From the NCBI RefSeq assembly GCF_003999975.1, contig NZ_RJAC01000013.1, forward strand, positions 124,001 through 188,000: a stretch of 64,000 nt of DNA, in the 5' to 3' direction. Position numbers and translations under genes: made by a program. The stretch is from Actinoplanes solisilvae. Lineage in GTDB: Bacteria > Actinomycetota > Actinomycetes > Mycobacteriales > Micromonosporaceae. Each line of letters starts with the position of its first letter. The stretch's first letter is position 1. Below, one piece after another: positions 48,979-59,127 of the stretch. The notes under the pieces were generated by a model. It saw only the letters and a list, made by a program, of their open reading frames with translations, was not told the DNA's origin and did no database searches.

Positions 48979-49931
48979 GACGCTCCTCGTTGCAGCAGGC
49001 GCGGGTCGACGAGCCGCTGCGCGATGTCGCCGAGGAAGCCGACGAGCAGCACCGTGGCCGTGCTGACCAGCATCACGCCCTGCACGACCGGGTAGTCGTG
49101 CTGGCTGATCCCGCGAACCAGCAGACTGCCGAGGCCGGGCAGGGCGAAGACGCTCTCGACGACGACCGCGCCGAGGAAGGTGGTGGCGAGCTCGACGGCC
49201 AGCACGGCGATGACCGGAACCGACGCGTTGCGCAGGCCGTGCCGCCACATCGCGCCGGCCGGGGATTCGCCGAGCGCGCGGGCCGTACGCAGGAAGTCGG
49301 CTCCTATCACCTCGAGCGTGGCCGCCCGCACATAGCGGATCAGCGACGCCGACATGACCAGGGCCACGGTGATCACCGGCAGCACGAGGGCCTCGATCGC
49401 CTGGCCGGGCGACGACCAGCCGTCGGGCGGGAAGCCACCGGCCGGCAGCACCTGCAGGCGCAGGGCGAAGACGGTGATGAGCAGCAGGCCCAGCCAGAAG
49501 GCGGGCACGGCGATCCCGAGCTGGGCGACCGCGTTGATGATCGGCCCGTACCAGCGGTCGGCCCGGATCGCGGCGAGCGCACCGACCGGCACCGCGATCA
49601 AGATTGCCAGGACAAAAGCCGAGAGAGTGACCGGTACGGTGACTGGCAGCCGGGCGACGATCTCGGGGCCGACCGGCAGCGTGTTGATCAGCGACCGGCC
49701 CAGGTCGAGGGTGAACGCGTCGCGCAGCCAGTTCAGGAACTGGACCGGCAGGGAGACGTCCGTGCCCAGTTCCCGCCGGGCGGCCTCGATCTGCTCGGGC
49801 GTGGCTCCCACCGGGAGCAGAGCGTTGACCGGGTCACCCGGCAGGAGCCGGAGCAGCAGGAACAGCACCACCGCGGCGAGGACGAGCGACACCAGCAGGA
49901 TCGCCGTCCGTCGCAGCAGATAGCGCAGCAT
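48975..49931 (-). CDS. ABC transporter permease, OppB/DppB type
   Basis: The 318-residue permease begins with the classic MLRYLLRRTAILLVSLVLAAVVLF helix and contains LPGDPVNALLP. It has about six helices and the EAA-type loop ARALGESPAGAMWRHGLRNASVPV, and ends GDIAQRLVDPRL. These are the standard signatures of the DppB family of peptide/nickel importers. It starts 4 bases after the binding-protein gene and forms the pore with the next permease. Confidence 0.93.
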   Translation of the reverse strand: MLRYLLRRTAILLVSLVLAAVVLFLLLRLLPGDPVNALLPVGATPEQIEAARRELGTDVSLPVQFLNWLRDAFTLDLGRSLINTLPVGPEIVARLPVTVPVTLSAFVLAILIAVPVGALAAIRADRWYGPIINAVAQLGIAVPAFWLGLLLITVFALRLQVLPAGGFPPDGWSSPGQAIEALVLPVITVALVMSASLIRYVRAATLEVIGADFLRTARALGESPAGAMWRHGLRNASVPVIAVLAVELATTFLGAVVVESVFALPGLGSLLVRGISQHDYPVVQGVMLVSTATVLLVGFLGDIAQRLVDPRLLQRGAS

Positions 49932-49935
49932 CAGT

Positions 49936-51438
49936 TCAGTTCTTGACGATGTCGTACGCGTAGAACTGGGCGTTGAGACCGTTGACCGGGTAGCCGGACA
50001 GCTTCGACGACGCCACCACGATCTGCGGGTAGAGGTAGAGCCAGTCGCTGGCCGCCTCCTCCGCGATGGTCTTGTTGGCCTTCTTGAGCAGAGCGGTCTG
50101 CTCGTCGGTCGTCTTGGCCTGCTCGGCCTGGTCGATCTCCTTGGTCACCTGCGGGTTGCTGTAACCCCAGTAGAAGTCGGGGTTGCCGTACCAGACGACG
50201 TCACGGTCGTTGACGTGCTCCTGCAGCGTCGCCTGGAAGTCCCGCTTCTGGTAGACCTTCGAGTACCACTCGTCGGGCGTGATCGTGTGGATGTTGACCG
50301 TGATCCCGACCTTGGCGAGCTCCGACTTGATGAAGGTCGCCGCGGTGGGGTGCGGGTCGTAGTTCGGCGTGTCCAGCGTGAAGCTGAAGCCGTTGGGCAG
50401 GCCGGCTGCGGCCAGCTTCTGCTTGGCGACCGCCGGGTCGTAGGCGTTGACCGAGGTGAGGTCCTCGTACCACGGGTCGCTGGGCGGAACCATCGAGCCG
50501 ATCGGGGTGCCGTAGTCGCCCCAGATCGAGTTCAGCAGCTTCTTGTCGTCGATCGCCGAGCTGATCGCCTGGCGCACCTCGACCTTGTTGAAGGGCGCGA
50601 CCTTGTCGTTGAAGGCCAGCAGCAGCTTGGTCGTCGACTTGCCGTTGTTGACCTTGTACGACTTGTTGCTGTCGAACTGCGCCAGTGCGTCGGGGCTCTG
50701 CTCGCTCGTGACGACGTCCACCGCGTTCGTGAGCAGCGCGTTGTTCAGCGCAGTCGCGTCCGTGTAGTAGTGGAAGACCACCCCGGCGTTCTTGGCCGGC
50801 GTGCCCCAGTACCCGTCGAACTTGGTCAGCGACAGCGTCGAGCCGCGCTTCCAGTCGCCGAGCTTGTAGGGCCCGGTGCCGTCCTCGGTGGTGGTGAGGT
50901 CCTTGGCCTGCGAGTTCACGACCCAGACGTAGCTGAGGTTGTAGACGAACGAGATCGAACGCTGCTTGAGCTGCACGACCACGGTCGCGTCGTCCGGCGT
51001 GGTGATCGTCTTGACGACCTCGAGGTTGCTCTTGCGGGCCGACTTCGAGTTCTCGGCGGTCACCCGCTCGATGCTCGCCTTGACGTCGGCCGAGGTCAGC
51101 GCCTTGCCGGAGTGGAACTTGACGCCCGGCTTGAGGGTGAACGTGTAGGTGAGGCCGTCGTCGCTGACCTTCTGGCTCTGGGCGAGCAGCGGCTCGACGG
51201 CACCGGCGTCGGTGAGCTTGAACAGCCCCTCGTAGACGTTGCCGTTCAGCGCCTCGGTGACGCCCTGGCCGCCGCCGGCCGTGTTGTCCAGGTTCTGCGG
51301 CTCGTAGACCGAGCCCACCTGAATGGTGGCGGCACCGCTGTTCGCCGAGGTCGCGCCCTTGTCACCCCCGCCCCCACCGCAGGCAGCGAGCACCCCGGCC
51401 AGGCCGAGAGCTGCTACTGCCGTCAGGATGCGTTTCAC
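49936..51438 (-). CDS. Solute-binding lipoprotein of a peptide/opine/nickel importer (SBP family 5)
   Basis: The 500-residue lipoprotein starts at GTG 51438, seven bases after GGAGAC. The lipobox LAAC gives Cys20, followed by a Gly-rich linker. The mature domain has VEPLLAQSQKVSDDGLTYTFTLKPGVKFHSGKALTSADV, the hallmark of family 5 binding proteins, and the usual two-lobe length. Ligand type (peptide, nickel complex or other cation) is not determinable from sequence. Its operon begins with a DUF1684 gene, and an agmatinase gene lies just upstream of that. Confidence 0.92.
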   Translation of the reverse strand: MKRILTAVAALGLAGVLAACGGGGGDKGATSANSGAATIQVGSVYEPQNLDNTAGGGQGVTEALNGNVYEGLFKLTDAGAVEPLLAQSQKVSDDGLTYTFTLKPGVKFHSGKALTSADVKASIERVTAENSKSARKSNLEVVKTITTPDDATVVVQLKQRSISFVYNLSYVWVVNSQAKDLTTTEDGTGPYKLGDWKRGSTLSLTKFDGYWGTPAKNAGVVFHYYTDATALNNALLTNAVDVVTSEQSPDALAQFDSNKSYKVNNGKSTTKLLLAFNDKVAPFNKVEVRQAISSAIDDKKLLNSIWGDYGTPIGSMVPPSDPWYEDLTSVNAYDPAVAKQKLAAAGLPNGFSFTLDTPNYDPHPTAATFIKSELAKVGITVNIHTITPDEWYSKVYQKRDFQATLQEHVNDRDVVWYGNPDFYWGYSNPQVTKEIDQAEQAKTTDEQTALLKKANKTIAEEAASDWLYLYPQIVVASSKLSGYPVNGLNAQFYAYDIVKN

Positions 51439-51454
51439 GATGTAAGTCTCCATC

Positions 51455-52135
51455 TCAAATGGTGAAGCCGTCGCGGAAGACGGGAAGCTTCTCGCCCGCC
51501 TCGACCGGCACCTTGATGCGGTTCTGGGGCGGCGGTACGGGGCAGTTGTAGTGGGAGGAGAAGCCGCACGGCGGGACGAAGGCCTGGTTGAAGTCGAGCA
51601 CCACCCGGTCGGTTCCCGGCTGGCGGTAGACGAACAGGAAACGTCCGGAGCCGTAGGTTTCCTTCCCGTTGGTCGGGTCGCCGAAGACCAGCAGCAGGGT
51701 GCCGTCGTCGTCGAAGGCGTTCAACGTGTAGTTCTGTCCGTCCAGGGTGAGGTGCAGATCACCGGGTACGGGCAGGTCACGGGAGCGGCCTTCGTCGCGC
51801 AGGTGCTCGAACGGCACGCGCCGCTCAGGGTCGTCCGCGTCGGTCCAACGGGCCTCGAGGACCCAGGCGGGGTCGTACGGGTACAGGTCCACGCCCTCGA
51901 AATGCCGGAGCGCCTCCGAGTCCGAGTCCCACAGCCGTACGCCGTCCTGCCTGAGCCCCGTGACCAGGTCGACCCGGGACAGCGTCGTTGCGGTGACCGT
52001 CGGCGGCTGTCCGACCAGGGCCGCCTCGGGGTCGTCGGCGCCCCACCGCGTCTCGACCAGCGCGAGGTTGCCCTGAGCCCAGGTGACCTTGCGCCGCCGG
52101 GCCTCGCGCCAGGAGTCGTAGTCGTTCGCCGTCAT
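51455..52135 (-). CDS. DUF1684-domain protein
   Basis: The 226-residue protein is a clear DUF1684 member: DYDSWREARRRKVTWAQGNLALVETRWG at the start, LTLDGQNYTLNAF and LLLVFGDPTNGKETYGSGRFLFV in the middle, and the signature DFNQAFVPPCGFSSHYNCPVPPPQNRIKVPVEAGEK at the end. The conserved Cys/His/Asn-rich end looks like an active or metal site, but no function is established that I know of. It is the first gene of an operon with a complete Opp/Dpp importer, which suggests processing or sensing of the imported ligand. An inverted-repeat element lies at 52174-52196 upstream. Confidence 0.85.
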   Translation of the reverse strand: MTANDYDSWREARRRKVTWAQGNLALVETRWGADDPEAALVGQPPTVTATTLSRVDLVTGLRQDGVRLWDSDSEALRHFEGVDLYPYDPAWVLEARWTDADDPERRVPFEHLRDEGRSRDLPVPGDLHLTLDGQNYTLNAFDDDGTLLLVFGDPTNGKETYGSGRFLFVYRQPGTDRVVLDFNQAFVPPCGFSSHYNCPVPPPQNRIKVPVEAGEKLPVFRDGFTI

Positions 52136-52137
52136 GT

Positions 52138-52196
52138 GTCCAGCCTTAGTTGATCTTGGGGGTGGCTGGACCCAACCCTACAACTTCAGTAGGGTT
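52138..52196 (-). promoter_or_regulatory. Two inverted repeats upstream of the DUF1684-importer operon
   Basis: GTCCAGCC (52138-52145) pairs with GGCTGGAC (52164-52171) just before the start codon. AACCCTAC (52174-52181) pairs with GTAGGGTT (52189-52196). Read on the operon strand the second contains CCTACT-N6-GTAGG, the same element found before the sulfotransferase gene at 41522. A TAGGGT at its end could be the -10. Alternatively the outer repeat may end agmatinase transcription. Confidence 0.5.
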
Positions 52197-52236
52197 TGAC
52201 GCATAGTTGCTCTGGTCACAGTTGGTCACGCAGGCT

Positions 52237-53331
52237 TTACGCCGGAGGCAACGAGTGCTGAGGGTCACGCCCGGCGAGCGACGGCGGTGTCTCCCGGGAG
52301 CCGAGCGGGGGCTGCGCGCCGCGGCCGTCGAGCAGCGGCGTAGCGCGGTCCCACCGAGGTCCGGCCGCGTCCTTGCGGCGGCGAGCCAGGCCGGAGAGCG
52401 CCTCCAGCACGACCCGGTTGCCGAGCATAGCGGTGATCTCCGCGTGATCGAACGGCGGTGACACTTCGACGATGTCCATGCCGACCACGGGCAGCTCGTG
52501 ACAGATGCGCGAGACGCTGTCGAGAAGCTGGCGCGCGGTGAACCCGCCCGGCTCGGGCGTGCCGGTGCCGGGGGCGTGGCCGGGGTCGCAGACGTCGATG
52601 TCGACCGAGAGGAAGACGCCGTCGCAGTCGTCCAGGGCGATCGCGAACGCCTCGTCGAGCACGGCGTCAAGCCCGCGGGCGACAATCTCGCTCATGTGGA
52701 ACGACTTCATCTGCTGGTCGGCCATCCAGTCGAGCACGTCCGGCCCGGGCCAGTAGCCGCGCAGGCCGAGCTGCAGGAACCGGTCGCCGCGGACCGCCCC
52801 CGACTCGATCAGCCGGCGCATCGGCTGGCCGTGCCCGTAGAGCGAGCCGAACTCGATGTTCCCGGTGTCGGCGTGCGCGTCGAAGTGGATGACCGAGACC
52901 CGCCCGGCGCCGTGATGCCGGGCCACCCCGGTCACGTCGGGCCACGTCACGGTGTGGTCGCCGCCCAGAATGACCGGAATCGCGCCGTTCTCTGTGACGA
53001 ACGCGACGGCGTCCTCGATCGTGTCGACGCTGCGCTGGATCTCGCCGCTGAAAACCTCGAGATCGCCGGCGTCCTTGACGGTCAGATCGCCGCTCAGCGC
53101 ATCGACCCGCATCGCCATGTGCGGCCGCGAACCGTCGTGCGGCAGATAGTCCGTACCCCTGATGACCTGCGGTCCGAAGCGCGCACCGGGCCGGTGGGAG
53201 GTGCCGCCGTCGAACGGGGCGCCCAGGATCACAACGTCGGCGTCGGCGTACGTCTCCGGGTCCTGCCAGTCGCACGCGGGCACGCCGAGAAACGTGTAGT
53301 CAGGGCCGTACATCGGTCCATATCGGGTCAC
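52237..53331 (-). CDS. Agmatinase/ureohydrolase-family enzyme
   Basis: Read from GTG 53331 this has 364 residues (ATG 53313 gives 358; the longer start keeps the RYGPMYGPD opening I recall from relatives). All manganese ligands are present: GGDH (His126), DAHAD (Asp151, His153, Asp155) and SVDIDVCDP (Asp244, Asp246). It hydrolyses a guanidino compound, releasing urea; agmatine, guanidinobutyrate or another guanidine is possible. The C-terminal 45 residues are an added Pro/Arg-rich tail. Whether it is cotranscribed with the DUF1684-importer operon, 101 bases downstream, depends on the inverted repeats between them. Confidence 0.85.
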   Translation of the reverse strand: MTRYGPMYGPDYTFLGVPACDWQDPETYADADVVILGAPFDGGTSHRPGARFGPQVIRGTDYLPHDGSRPHMAMRVDALSGDLTVKDAGDLEVFSGEIQRSVDTIEDAVAFVTENGAIPVILGGDHTVTWPDVTGVARHHGAGRVSVIHFDAHADTGNIEFGSLYGHGQPMRRLIESGAVRGDRFLQLGLRGYWPGPDVLDWMADQQMKSFHMSEIVARGLDAVLDEAFAIALDDCDGVFLSVDIDVCDPGHAPGTGTPEPGGFTARQLLDSVSRICHELPVVGMDIVEVSPPFDHAEITAMLGNRVVLEALSGLARRRKDAAGPRWDRATPLLDGRGAQPPLGSRETPPSLAGRDPQHSLPPA

Positions 53332-53409
53332 GATCACGGACTGTACGGCGTTTCTCGTCGCTGATCGAGGGGTACCGCGAACCGGAGATTCGAGCGGAGG
53401 TCGGTACAC

Positions 53410-54347
<938 letters not shown>

Positions 54348-54348
<1 letters not shown>

Positions 54349-54403
54349 GGGCTGTTTCGGAATGGGCCTCGTCCGCGGCCCGGCGCCATTCCAAAACAGC
54401 CCC
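54348..54403. terminator. Long-stem bidirectional terminator
   Basis: An 18-bp stem with one mismatch: GGGGCTGTTTCGGAATGG (54348-54365) with its partner at 54386-54403, around a 20-base loop that itself holds GGCC/GGCC arms. It begins at the last base of the kinase stop codon and lies between two convergent genes. The AAAACAG/CTGTTTT arms give short T or A runs on either strand. Confidence 0.8.
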
Positions 54404-54475
54404 CAGGGCCCATCTGGTTCACGCGGGGATGCGGCGGGCCCAGGCGGCGCCCGACGGCCGCCGGCTGACTGACGC

Positions 54476-57016
54476 TCACTCATAGGCGATCGCTCTCAGC
54501 ACGTCGACGCGGGCGGCGCGCAGGGCCGGCAGGATCGCGGCGATGACGCCGATCACCGCGCCCAGCACGAGATAGGCGCCCAGGTAGGGCCAGGGCAGCG
54601 CCAGCTTCTGAATGCCCTCGGACCGCAGCGTGGCGACGACGGCCGCACCCAGGCCGACGCCGACGGCCGTGCCCAGCGCCGTGCCGAAGACCGAGATCAC
54701 GACCGCTTCCACGGTGATCATGTGGATGGTCTGGCCGCGGTCGAGCCCGGCCACGCGGACCAGCCCGAACTCCCTGGTGCGCTCCATGATCGACATGGCC
54801 AGCGTGTTGATGATGCCGAGGATCGCGATCACCAGGATCAGGCCGAGCAGGATCTGCAGGAACAGCATGACGGTACGGAAGACCCCGGTCAGGATGCCGA
54901 CGAAGCCCGTCCGGTCGGTGACGGTGATCTCGGGGCTGTCGGTCAGCAGAGCGTCGATTCCCGCCCGTACGTCCCGCTTCGACGCGCCGGGCGCGAGCCG
55001 CACCATGCCGAATGTCGGCTGACGACTCGCCATGTCCGCTATCGAGGCCCTGGGCAGGACCCAGCCGCTGGAGAAGTCACTGGTGTAGGTGCCGATCACC
55101 GTCAGGGTCCGGCGCTGCCCGCTGGAGAAGGTGACGGTCAGCGCGGAGCCGACGGTCGCGCCCTGGGCGGTGGCGGTGGCGACGTCCACGACGACCTCGC
55201 CGGGGCCGAGCGGCCCGAGGGACCCGGCCACGCGATCCACCTTCACCGAGGTCAGCAGGGCCGCGTCGTCGTCCCAGGCCGCCACCCCGACCCGGCGGTC
55301 CCCGATTTGGACGACGTCGGTGTATTGGCCGCTGACCCCGGCCACCCCAGACAGCTCCCGCGCGCGACCGAGCACGGCCGGGTCGAAGGTTGGCGGACGC
55401 TCGGTGCTCGCCACCCCGGTGATGATCAGGTCGGTGCGGAAGTAGTCGCCCGCCTGTTCGTCGAAGCTCGCGGTGGCCGACGTGAGCACCACATTCACGC
55501 CCGTCACCAGCGCGATGCCCACCATCAGCGCCGATGCGGTGGCCGCGGTGCGCCGCGGATTCCGTCCCGCGTTGAGCCGGCCCAGCCGTCCTGGTACCGA
55601 CCGGGCGAAAGGACGCCCGAGTAGCCTCGTCGCCGGACGGGCGACCGCCGGGGTGAGCAGCGCGAACCCGACGAAGCTGACCAGGACGCCGCCCAGCACG
55701 GCGGCCAGTGAGGGGTCTTCCGTCCCACCGGCGAACCCCACGATGATCACCGCGGCTCCGGCCGCGGCGACCACTGCCCCGGCCACCGTCAGCCGAAGGA
55801 GTGACCGGTCGGGTGTGGCCGCCTCCCGCAGCGCGGCCATCGGCGGGACCCGCGACGCCCTCAACGCCGGTGCGAGGGCGGCCAGCAGGGTCACCAGGAC
55901 GCCGACAACCAGCGACGTGACCACCGCGGCCGGGGGCACCGTCAGTATCAGGTCGAGGCCGCCCGCCCCGATGCTGTCGGCCAGGCCCGCGAGCAACGCT
56001 CCGACTCCCACCCCGAGCCCGAGGCCCAGCACAGATGCGATCGCCCCGGTCAGCGCGGCCTCGAGCAGCACTGAGCCGACCACCTGCCGTCGCCGGGCGC
56101 CCAACGCCCGCAGAAGAGCCAGCTCGCGGGTCCGCTGGGCGATCAGGATGGAGAAGGTGTTGAGGACGAGGAAGACCCCCGCGAAGAGTGTCATTCCCCC
56201 GACACCGAGCAGGATCTGGTTGACCAGCGCCAGGTCCTCCTTCGCGGCGGCGGCCTGCGCAGCCCGGACCTCGTAGCCCGTCTCGATCAGGTAGTCGTCG
56301 CCCAGCGCGATGCTCAGCCTGCCGCGCAGTTCGTCCGGACGGACACCCGCGTCGACTCGTATGTCGATCGCCGAATGGACATCGGACCGGCTGAGCATGA
56401 GATCGGCCGCCTCCGAGGGGTGGAACGCGATCTCGTGTGTTCCGCCGAGGCTGTCTCGGCCCCCTGTGTAGCCGATGATCCCGACGATCGTGAACACCCG
56501 TTTCGGCCGCTGGGTCAGCACACCGACGCGATCGCCCACCCGCACACCCGCGGCGTCGGCCAGCGCCGCGCTGATCGCGATCTCGCCGGGGGACGCCGGC
56601 CCGTGCCCGGCCCGCAGCCGGATCGGGCCGTGCTCACCGGTCCAGCTGTTTCCGAGACGCGCCCGGCCCAGCGGCGCTGGCACCGTCTTGCCGTCATGGC
56701 CGATCAGTCGGGCGCCGTCCTCGCTGACCACCCCGGTCGCCGTCGCCACGCCGGCGACCGCTGCGGTGCGCGCCACCAGGGCGTCTGGCACCGGCCTGGT
56801 CGCCGCCTCGTCACCAACGCCCGGGAGTTGGCGCGCCGTCACACGGACGTCGAAATCCTCACCCACCCCCGTGTAGAGGGCGTCGAAGGCGCGACCGAGC
56901 GTGCCGGTCAGCACGAACGCGGCCGACACGAACATCACGCCGATCACCACCGCCGAGCCGGACAGGACGAGCCGCAGCTTCCGGGCGCGCAGGCCGGCCA
57001 GCGTCGCGCGGATCAT
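54476..57016 (-). CDS. ABC transporter permease with two FtsX/MacB-type domains
   Basis: At 846 residues this is a type VII ABC permease. A first membrane helix (SAVVIGVMFVSAAFVL) is followed by a large outer domain (about 45-230), then three helices ending the first FtsX domain. A central helix pair (about 450-500), a second outer domain and a final FtsX domain (LLGLILVIAILGIINTLAMSIMERTREFGLVR) complete it. The ERTREFGLVR and QRTRELALLRALGARRRQV coupling motifs both appear. Such transporters move lipids or act as mechanotransmitters or antimicrobial-peptide resistance pumps. The start at 57016 overlaps the ATPase stop. Confidence 0.9.
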   Translation of the reverse strand: MIRATLAGLRARKLRLVLSGSAVVIGVMFVSAAFVLTGTLGRAFDALYTGVGEDFDVRVTARQLPGVGDEAATRPVPDALVARTAAVAGVATATGVVSEDGARLIGHDGKTVPAPLGRARLGNSWTGEHGPIRLRAGHGPASPGEIAISAALADAAGVRVGDRVGVLTQRPKRVFTIVGIIGYTGGRDSLGGTHEIAFHPSEAADLMLSRSDVHSAIDIRVDAGVRPDELRGRLSIALGDDYLIETGYEVRAAQAAAAKEDLALVNQILLGVGGMTLFAGVFLVLNTFSILIAQRTRELALLRALGARRRQVVGSVLLEAALTGAIASVLGLGLGVGVGALLAGLADSIGAGGLDLILTVPPAAVVTSLVVGVLVTLLAALAPALRASRVPPMAALREAATPDRSLLRLTVAGAVVAAAGAAVIIVGFAGGTEDPSLAAVLGGVLVSFVGFALLTPAVARPATRLLGRPFARSVPGRLGRLNAGRNPRRTAATASALMVGIALVTGVNVVLTSATASFDEQAGDYFRTDLIITGVASTERPPTFDPAVLGRARELSGVAGVSGQYTDVVQIGDRRVGVAAWDDDAALLTSVKVDRVAGSLGPLGPGEVVVDVATATAQGATVGSALTVTFSSGQRRTLTVIGTYTSDFSSGWVLPRASIADMASRQPTFGMVRLAPGASKRDVRAGIDALLTDSPEITVTDRTGFVGILTGVFRTVMLFLQILLGLILVIAILGIINTLAMSIMERTREFGLVRVAGLDRGQTIHMITVEAVVISVFGTALGTAVGVGLGAAVVATLRSEGIQKLALPWPYLGAYLVLGAVIGVIAAILPALRAARVDVLRAIAYE

Positions 57017-57756
57017 CGGGCCGCCTCGGTGTCGAGCCGCTTCATGGTGTCGAGCACCTTGTCGGCGCTGGGACCGGCCAGCTCGTCGACCACGCCACCG
57101 TCGGCGAGGAACACGACCCGATCCGCGTAGGACGCCGCGACGGGATCGTGGGTGACCATCACGATGGTCTGGCCGTGGTCGTGGACCGACGCGCGCAGGA
57201 ACCCGAGCACCTCGGCGCCGGACCGCGAATCGAGATTGCCGGTCGGCTCGTCGGCGAAGACCACCTCGGGCCGGGCGATCAGCGCCCGCGCACAGGCGAC
57301 GCGCTGCTGCTGACCGCCGGAGAGTTGAGCGGGCCGGTGCCGCAGCCGGTCGCCCAGGCCCACAGTGTCGACGACCGTGCGGAACCATTCCGGGTCGGGG
57401 CGGCGGCCCGCGATGTCGAGCGGCAGCCGGATGTTCTCCTCCGCGGTCAGCACAGGCAGCAGGTTGAACTGCTGGAAGACGAAGCCCACCCGCTCGCGGC
57501 GCAGGCGGGTGAGAGCGCGGTCGCCGAGTCCGGTCACTCTGGTGGCCCCGAGGTGGATCTCGCCGCGCGTCACCGTGTCGAGGCCGGCGAGGCAGTGCAT
57601 CAGCGTCGACTTGCCCGACCCGGACGGACCCATCACCGCGGTAAAACCGCCCGCGGCGAACTCCACGTCGACCTCGCGCAGCGCCGTCACTTCGGCGACG
57701 CCGTCGCCGAAGACCTTCCACACCCCGACGGCCCGGGCCGCCACATCTCGCGTCAT
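57013..57756 (-). CDS. ABC transporter ATP-binding protein, MacB/LolD type
   Basis: From ATG 57756 this has 247 residues: Walker A GPSGSGKSTLMHCL, Q-loop VFQQFNLLPVLTAEEN (the LolD/MacB hallmark), signature LSGGQQQRVACARAL, Walker B VVFADEPTGNLDS, and H-loop MVTHDPVAASYADR. It energises the permease encoded with a four-base overlap. No Shine-Dalgarno sequence precedes the ATG, so the mRNA may be leaderless, or translation may begin at GTG 57828. It is divergent from the sensor kinase gene, a common arrangement for regulator-linked exporters. Confidence 0.9.
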   Translation of the reverse strand: MTRDVAARAVGVWKVFGDGVAEVTALREVDVEFAAGGFTAVMGPSGSGKSTLMHCLAGLDTVTRGEIHLGATRVTGLGDRALTRLRRERVGFVFQQFNLLPVLTAEENIRLPLDIAGRRPDPEWFRTVVDTVGLGDRLRHRPAQLSGGQQQRVACARALIARPEVVFADEPTGNLDSRSGAEVLGFLRASVHDHGQTIVMVTHDPVAASYADRVVFLADGGVVDELAGPSADKVLDTMKRLDTEAAR

Positions 57757-57805
57757 GCGAGGAAGCAAACCGGTTGTCGGCGCCGGGGACAGTCGAGCGG
57801 GATAG

Positions 57806-57817
57806 ACCTTTCGAGGT
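57806..57817. promoter_or_regulatory. Short palindrome in the divergent promoter region
   Basis: ACCT-TTCG-AGGT lies between the ATPase and kinase starts, with further partial symmetry outside it (TAG and TAT). It could be the binding site of the response regulator encoded downstream. The arms are only four bases, so this is weak evidence. Confidence 0.3.
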
Positions 57818-57866
57818 ATAGCCAGCACTACTGTCGGCCCTCCAGGCGGCCGGTACGTTGTCGGGC

Positions 57867-59084
57867 ATGCCGGTCCGCACCGCGCTCGACGCGCTCACTC
57901 TGCGGCCGGCCGGGTTCCTGCGCAGCTCGTGGCCCTGGCGGTCGGCGCTCTACCTGGCCGGCAGCCTGTTGCTGGCCCTGCCCTCGATCGGCGTCACCGT
58001 GCTCATGATGTTGACCGGGTCGAAGGTGCCGGTCTTCGCCGCGGCCATCCCGGCCGCGCTCGCGGCGGGCGTCTGCGGCCCGCTGATCGCCCGGTTCGAG
58101 AGGTGGCGCCTGTGGCTGGTCGACACCCAGCGGCTTGATCCACCTCCCCGGCGTGGCCTGCGCGGCCATCTGCGGGAGCAGGTCACCTGGTGGGAGATCT
58201 GCTATGCGTTGTTCTCCGCCGCGGTGCTGTGCTGGATGGACGTCGTCGTGGTGTTCTGCATGACCTGGTTCCCGGTGACCTTCCTGCTCACCGCCGTCCT
58301 CGAGCCGGCCTACGGCACCGCCGAGACGCTGCTGACCATGGCGGCCGGAGCGGCGCTGCTGGCGGCGGCGCCCTATCCGATCACGGCGTGGGCGGGTGCC
58401 CGCGCGGCGATGACCAGGGTGATCCTCGGTCCGCACGACAGCGAGCGGCTGGTCGAGGTCACCCGGTCACGGGCCCGCCTGGTCGACGCGCACGAGGTGG
58501 AGCGCCGGCGCATCGAGCGCGACCTGCACGACGGCGCCCAACAGCGGCTGGCTGCGTTGAACCTGCAGCTCGGCCTGGCCCGCCACGACCTGCCGGAGGG
58601 CTCGACCCTGGAGGCACCGTTGCGCAAGGCCCACGACCTGGCCAAGGAGGCTCTGCAGGAGCTGCGCGAGCTGATCCAGGGCATTCACCCGAAGGTGCTG
58701 ACCGACCGAGGGCTGGCGGCGGCGGTGGCCGATGTCGCCGGGCGCTCGCCGGTGCCGGTCGACGTCGGCATCGACCTGCCCGGCCGGCTGCCCGAGCCGA
58801 TCGAGCTCGCCGCCTACTACGTCGTGGTCGAGGCGCTGAACAATGTGGCCAAGCACAGCGCGGCTGAGCGGGCCGCCGTCACGACGACGGTGGCCGGTGA
58901 CCGGATCATCCTCCGGGTGAAGGACGACGGGGTCGGCGGCGCCGACCCGGCCGGCGGCACCGGCCTGATCGGCCTGGCCGACCGGGTTGCCGCGGTCGAG
59001 GGGACGATGGCGCTGTTCAGCCCGGTGGGCGGTCCGACGGTGCTGCAGGTCGAGTTCGAGGGAGCGCCCGTCCGTGCGCGCTGA
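57867..59084 (+). CDS. Sensor histidine kinase, NarL-type (HisKA_3)
   Basis: The 405-residue kinase has five or six hydrophobic segments in residues 25-185 with little outside the membrane, then a cytoplasmic part. The HisKA_3 domain carries phosphoacceptor His221 in RRRIERDLHDGAQQRLAAL, and the HATPase domain shows ALNNVAKHS, DDGVGGADPAGGTGLIGLADRV. With so little outer sequence it may sense membrane stress through its neighbour transporter. The ATG at 57867 is used; a TTG at 57858 would add three residues. It is paired with the response regulator and divergent from the ABC exporter. Confidence 0.88.
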   Translation: MPVRTALDALTLRPAGFLRSSWPWRSALYLAGSLLLALPSIGVTVLMMLTGSKVPVFAAAIPAALAAGVCGPLIARFERWRLWLVDTQRLDPPPRRGLRGHLREQVTWWEICYALFSAAVLCWMDVVVVFCMTWFPVTFLLTAVLEPAYGTAETLLTMAAGAALLAAAPYPITAWAGARAAMTRVILGPHDSERLVEVTRSRARLVDAHEVERRRIERDLHDGAQQRLAALNLQLGLARHDLPEGSTLEAPLRKAHDLAKEALQELRELIQGIHPKVLTDRGLAAAVADVAGRSPVPVDVGIDLPGRLPEPIELAAYYVVVEALNNVAKHSAAERAAVTTTVAGDRIILRVKDDGVGGADPAGGTGLIGLADRVAAVEGTMALFSPVGGPTVLQVEFEGAPVRAR

Positions 59085-59127
59085 GGCTGGAACACACCCT
59101 ACCGGCGGCCACACGAGGGGCCGGCGC

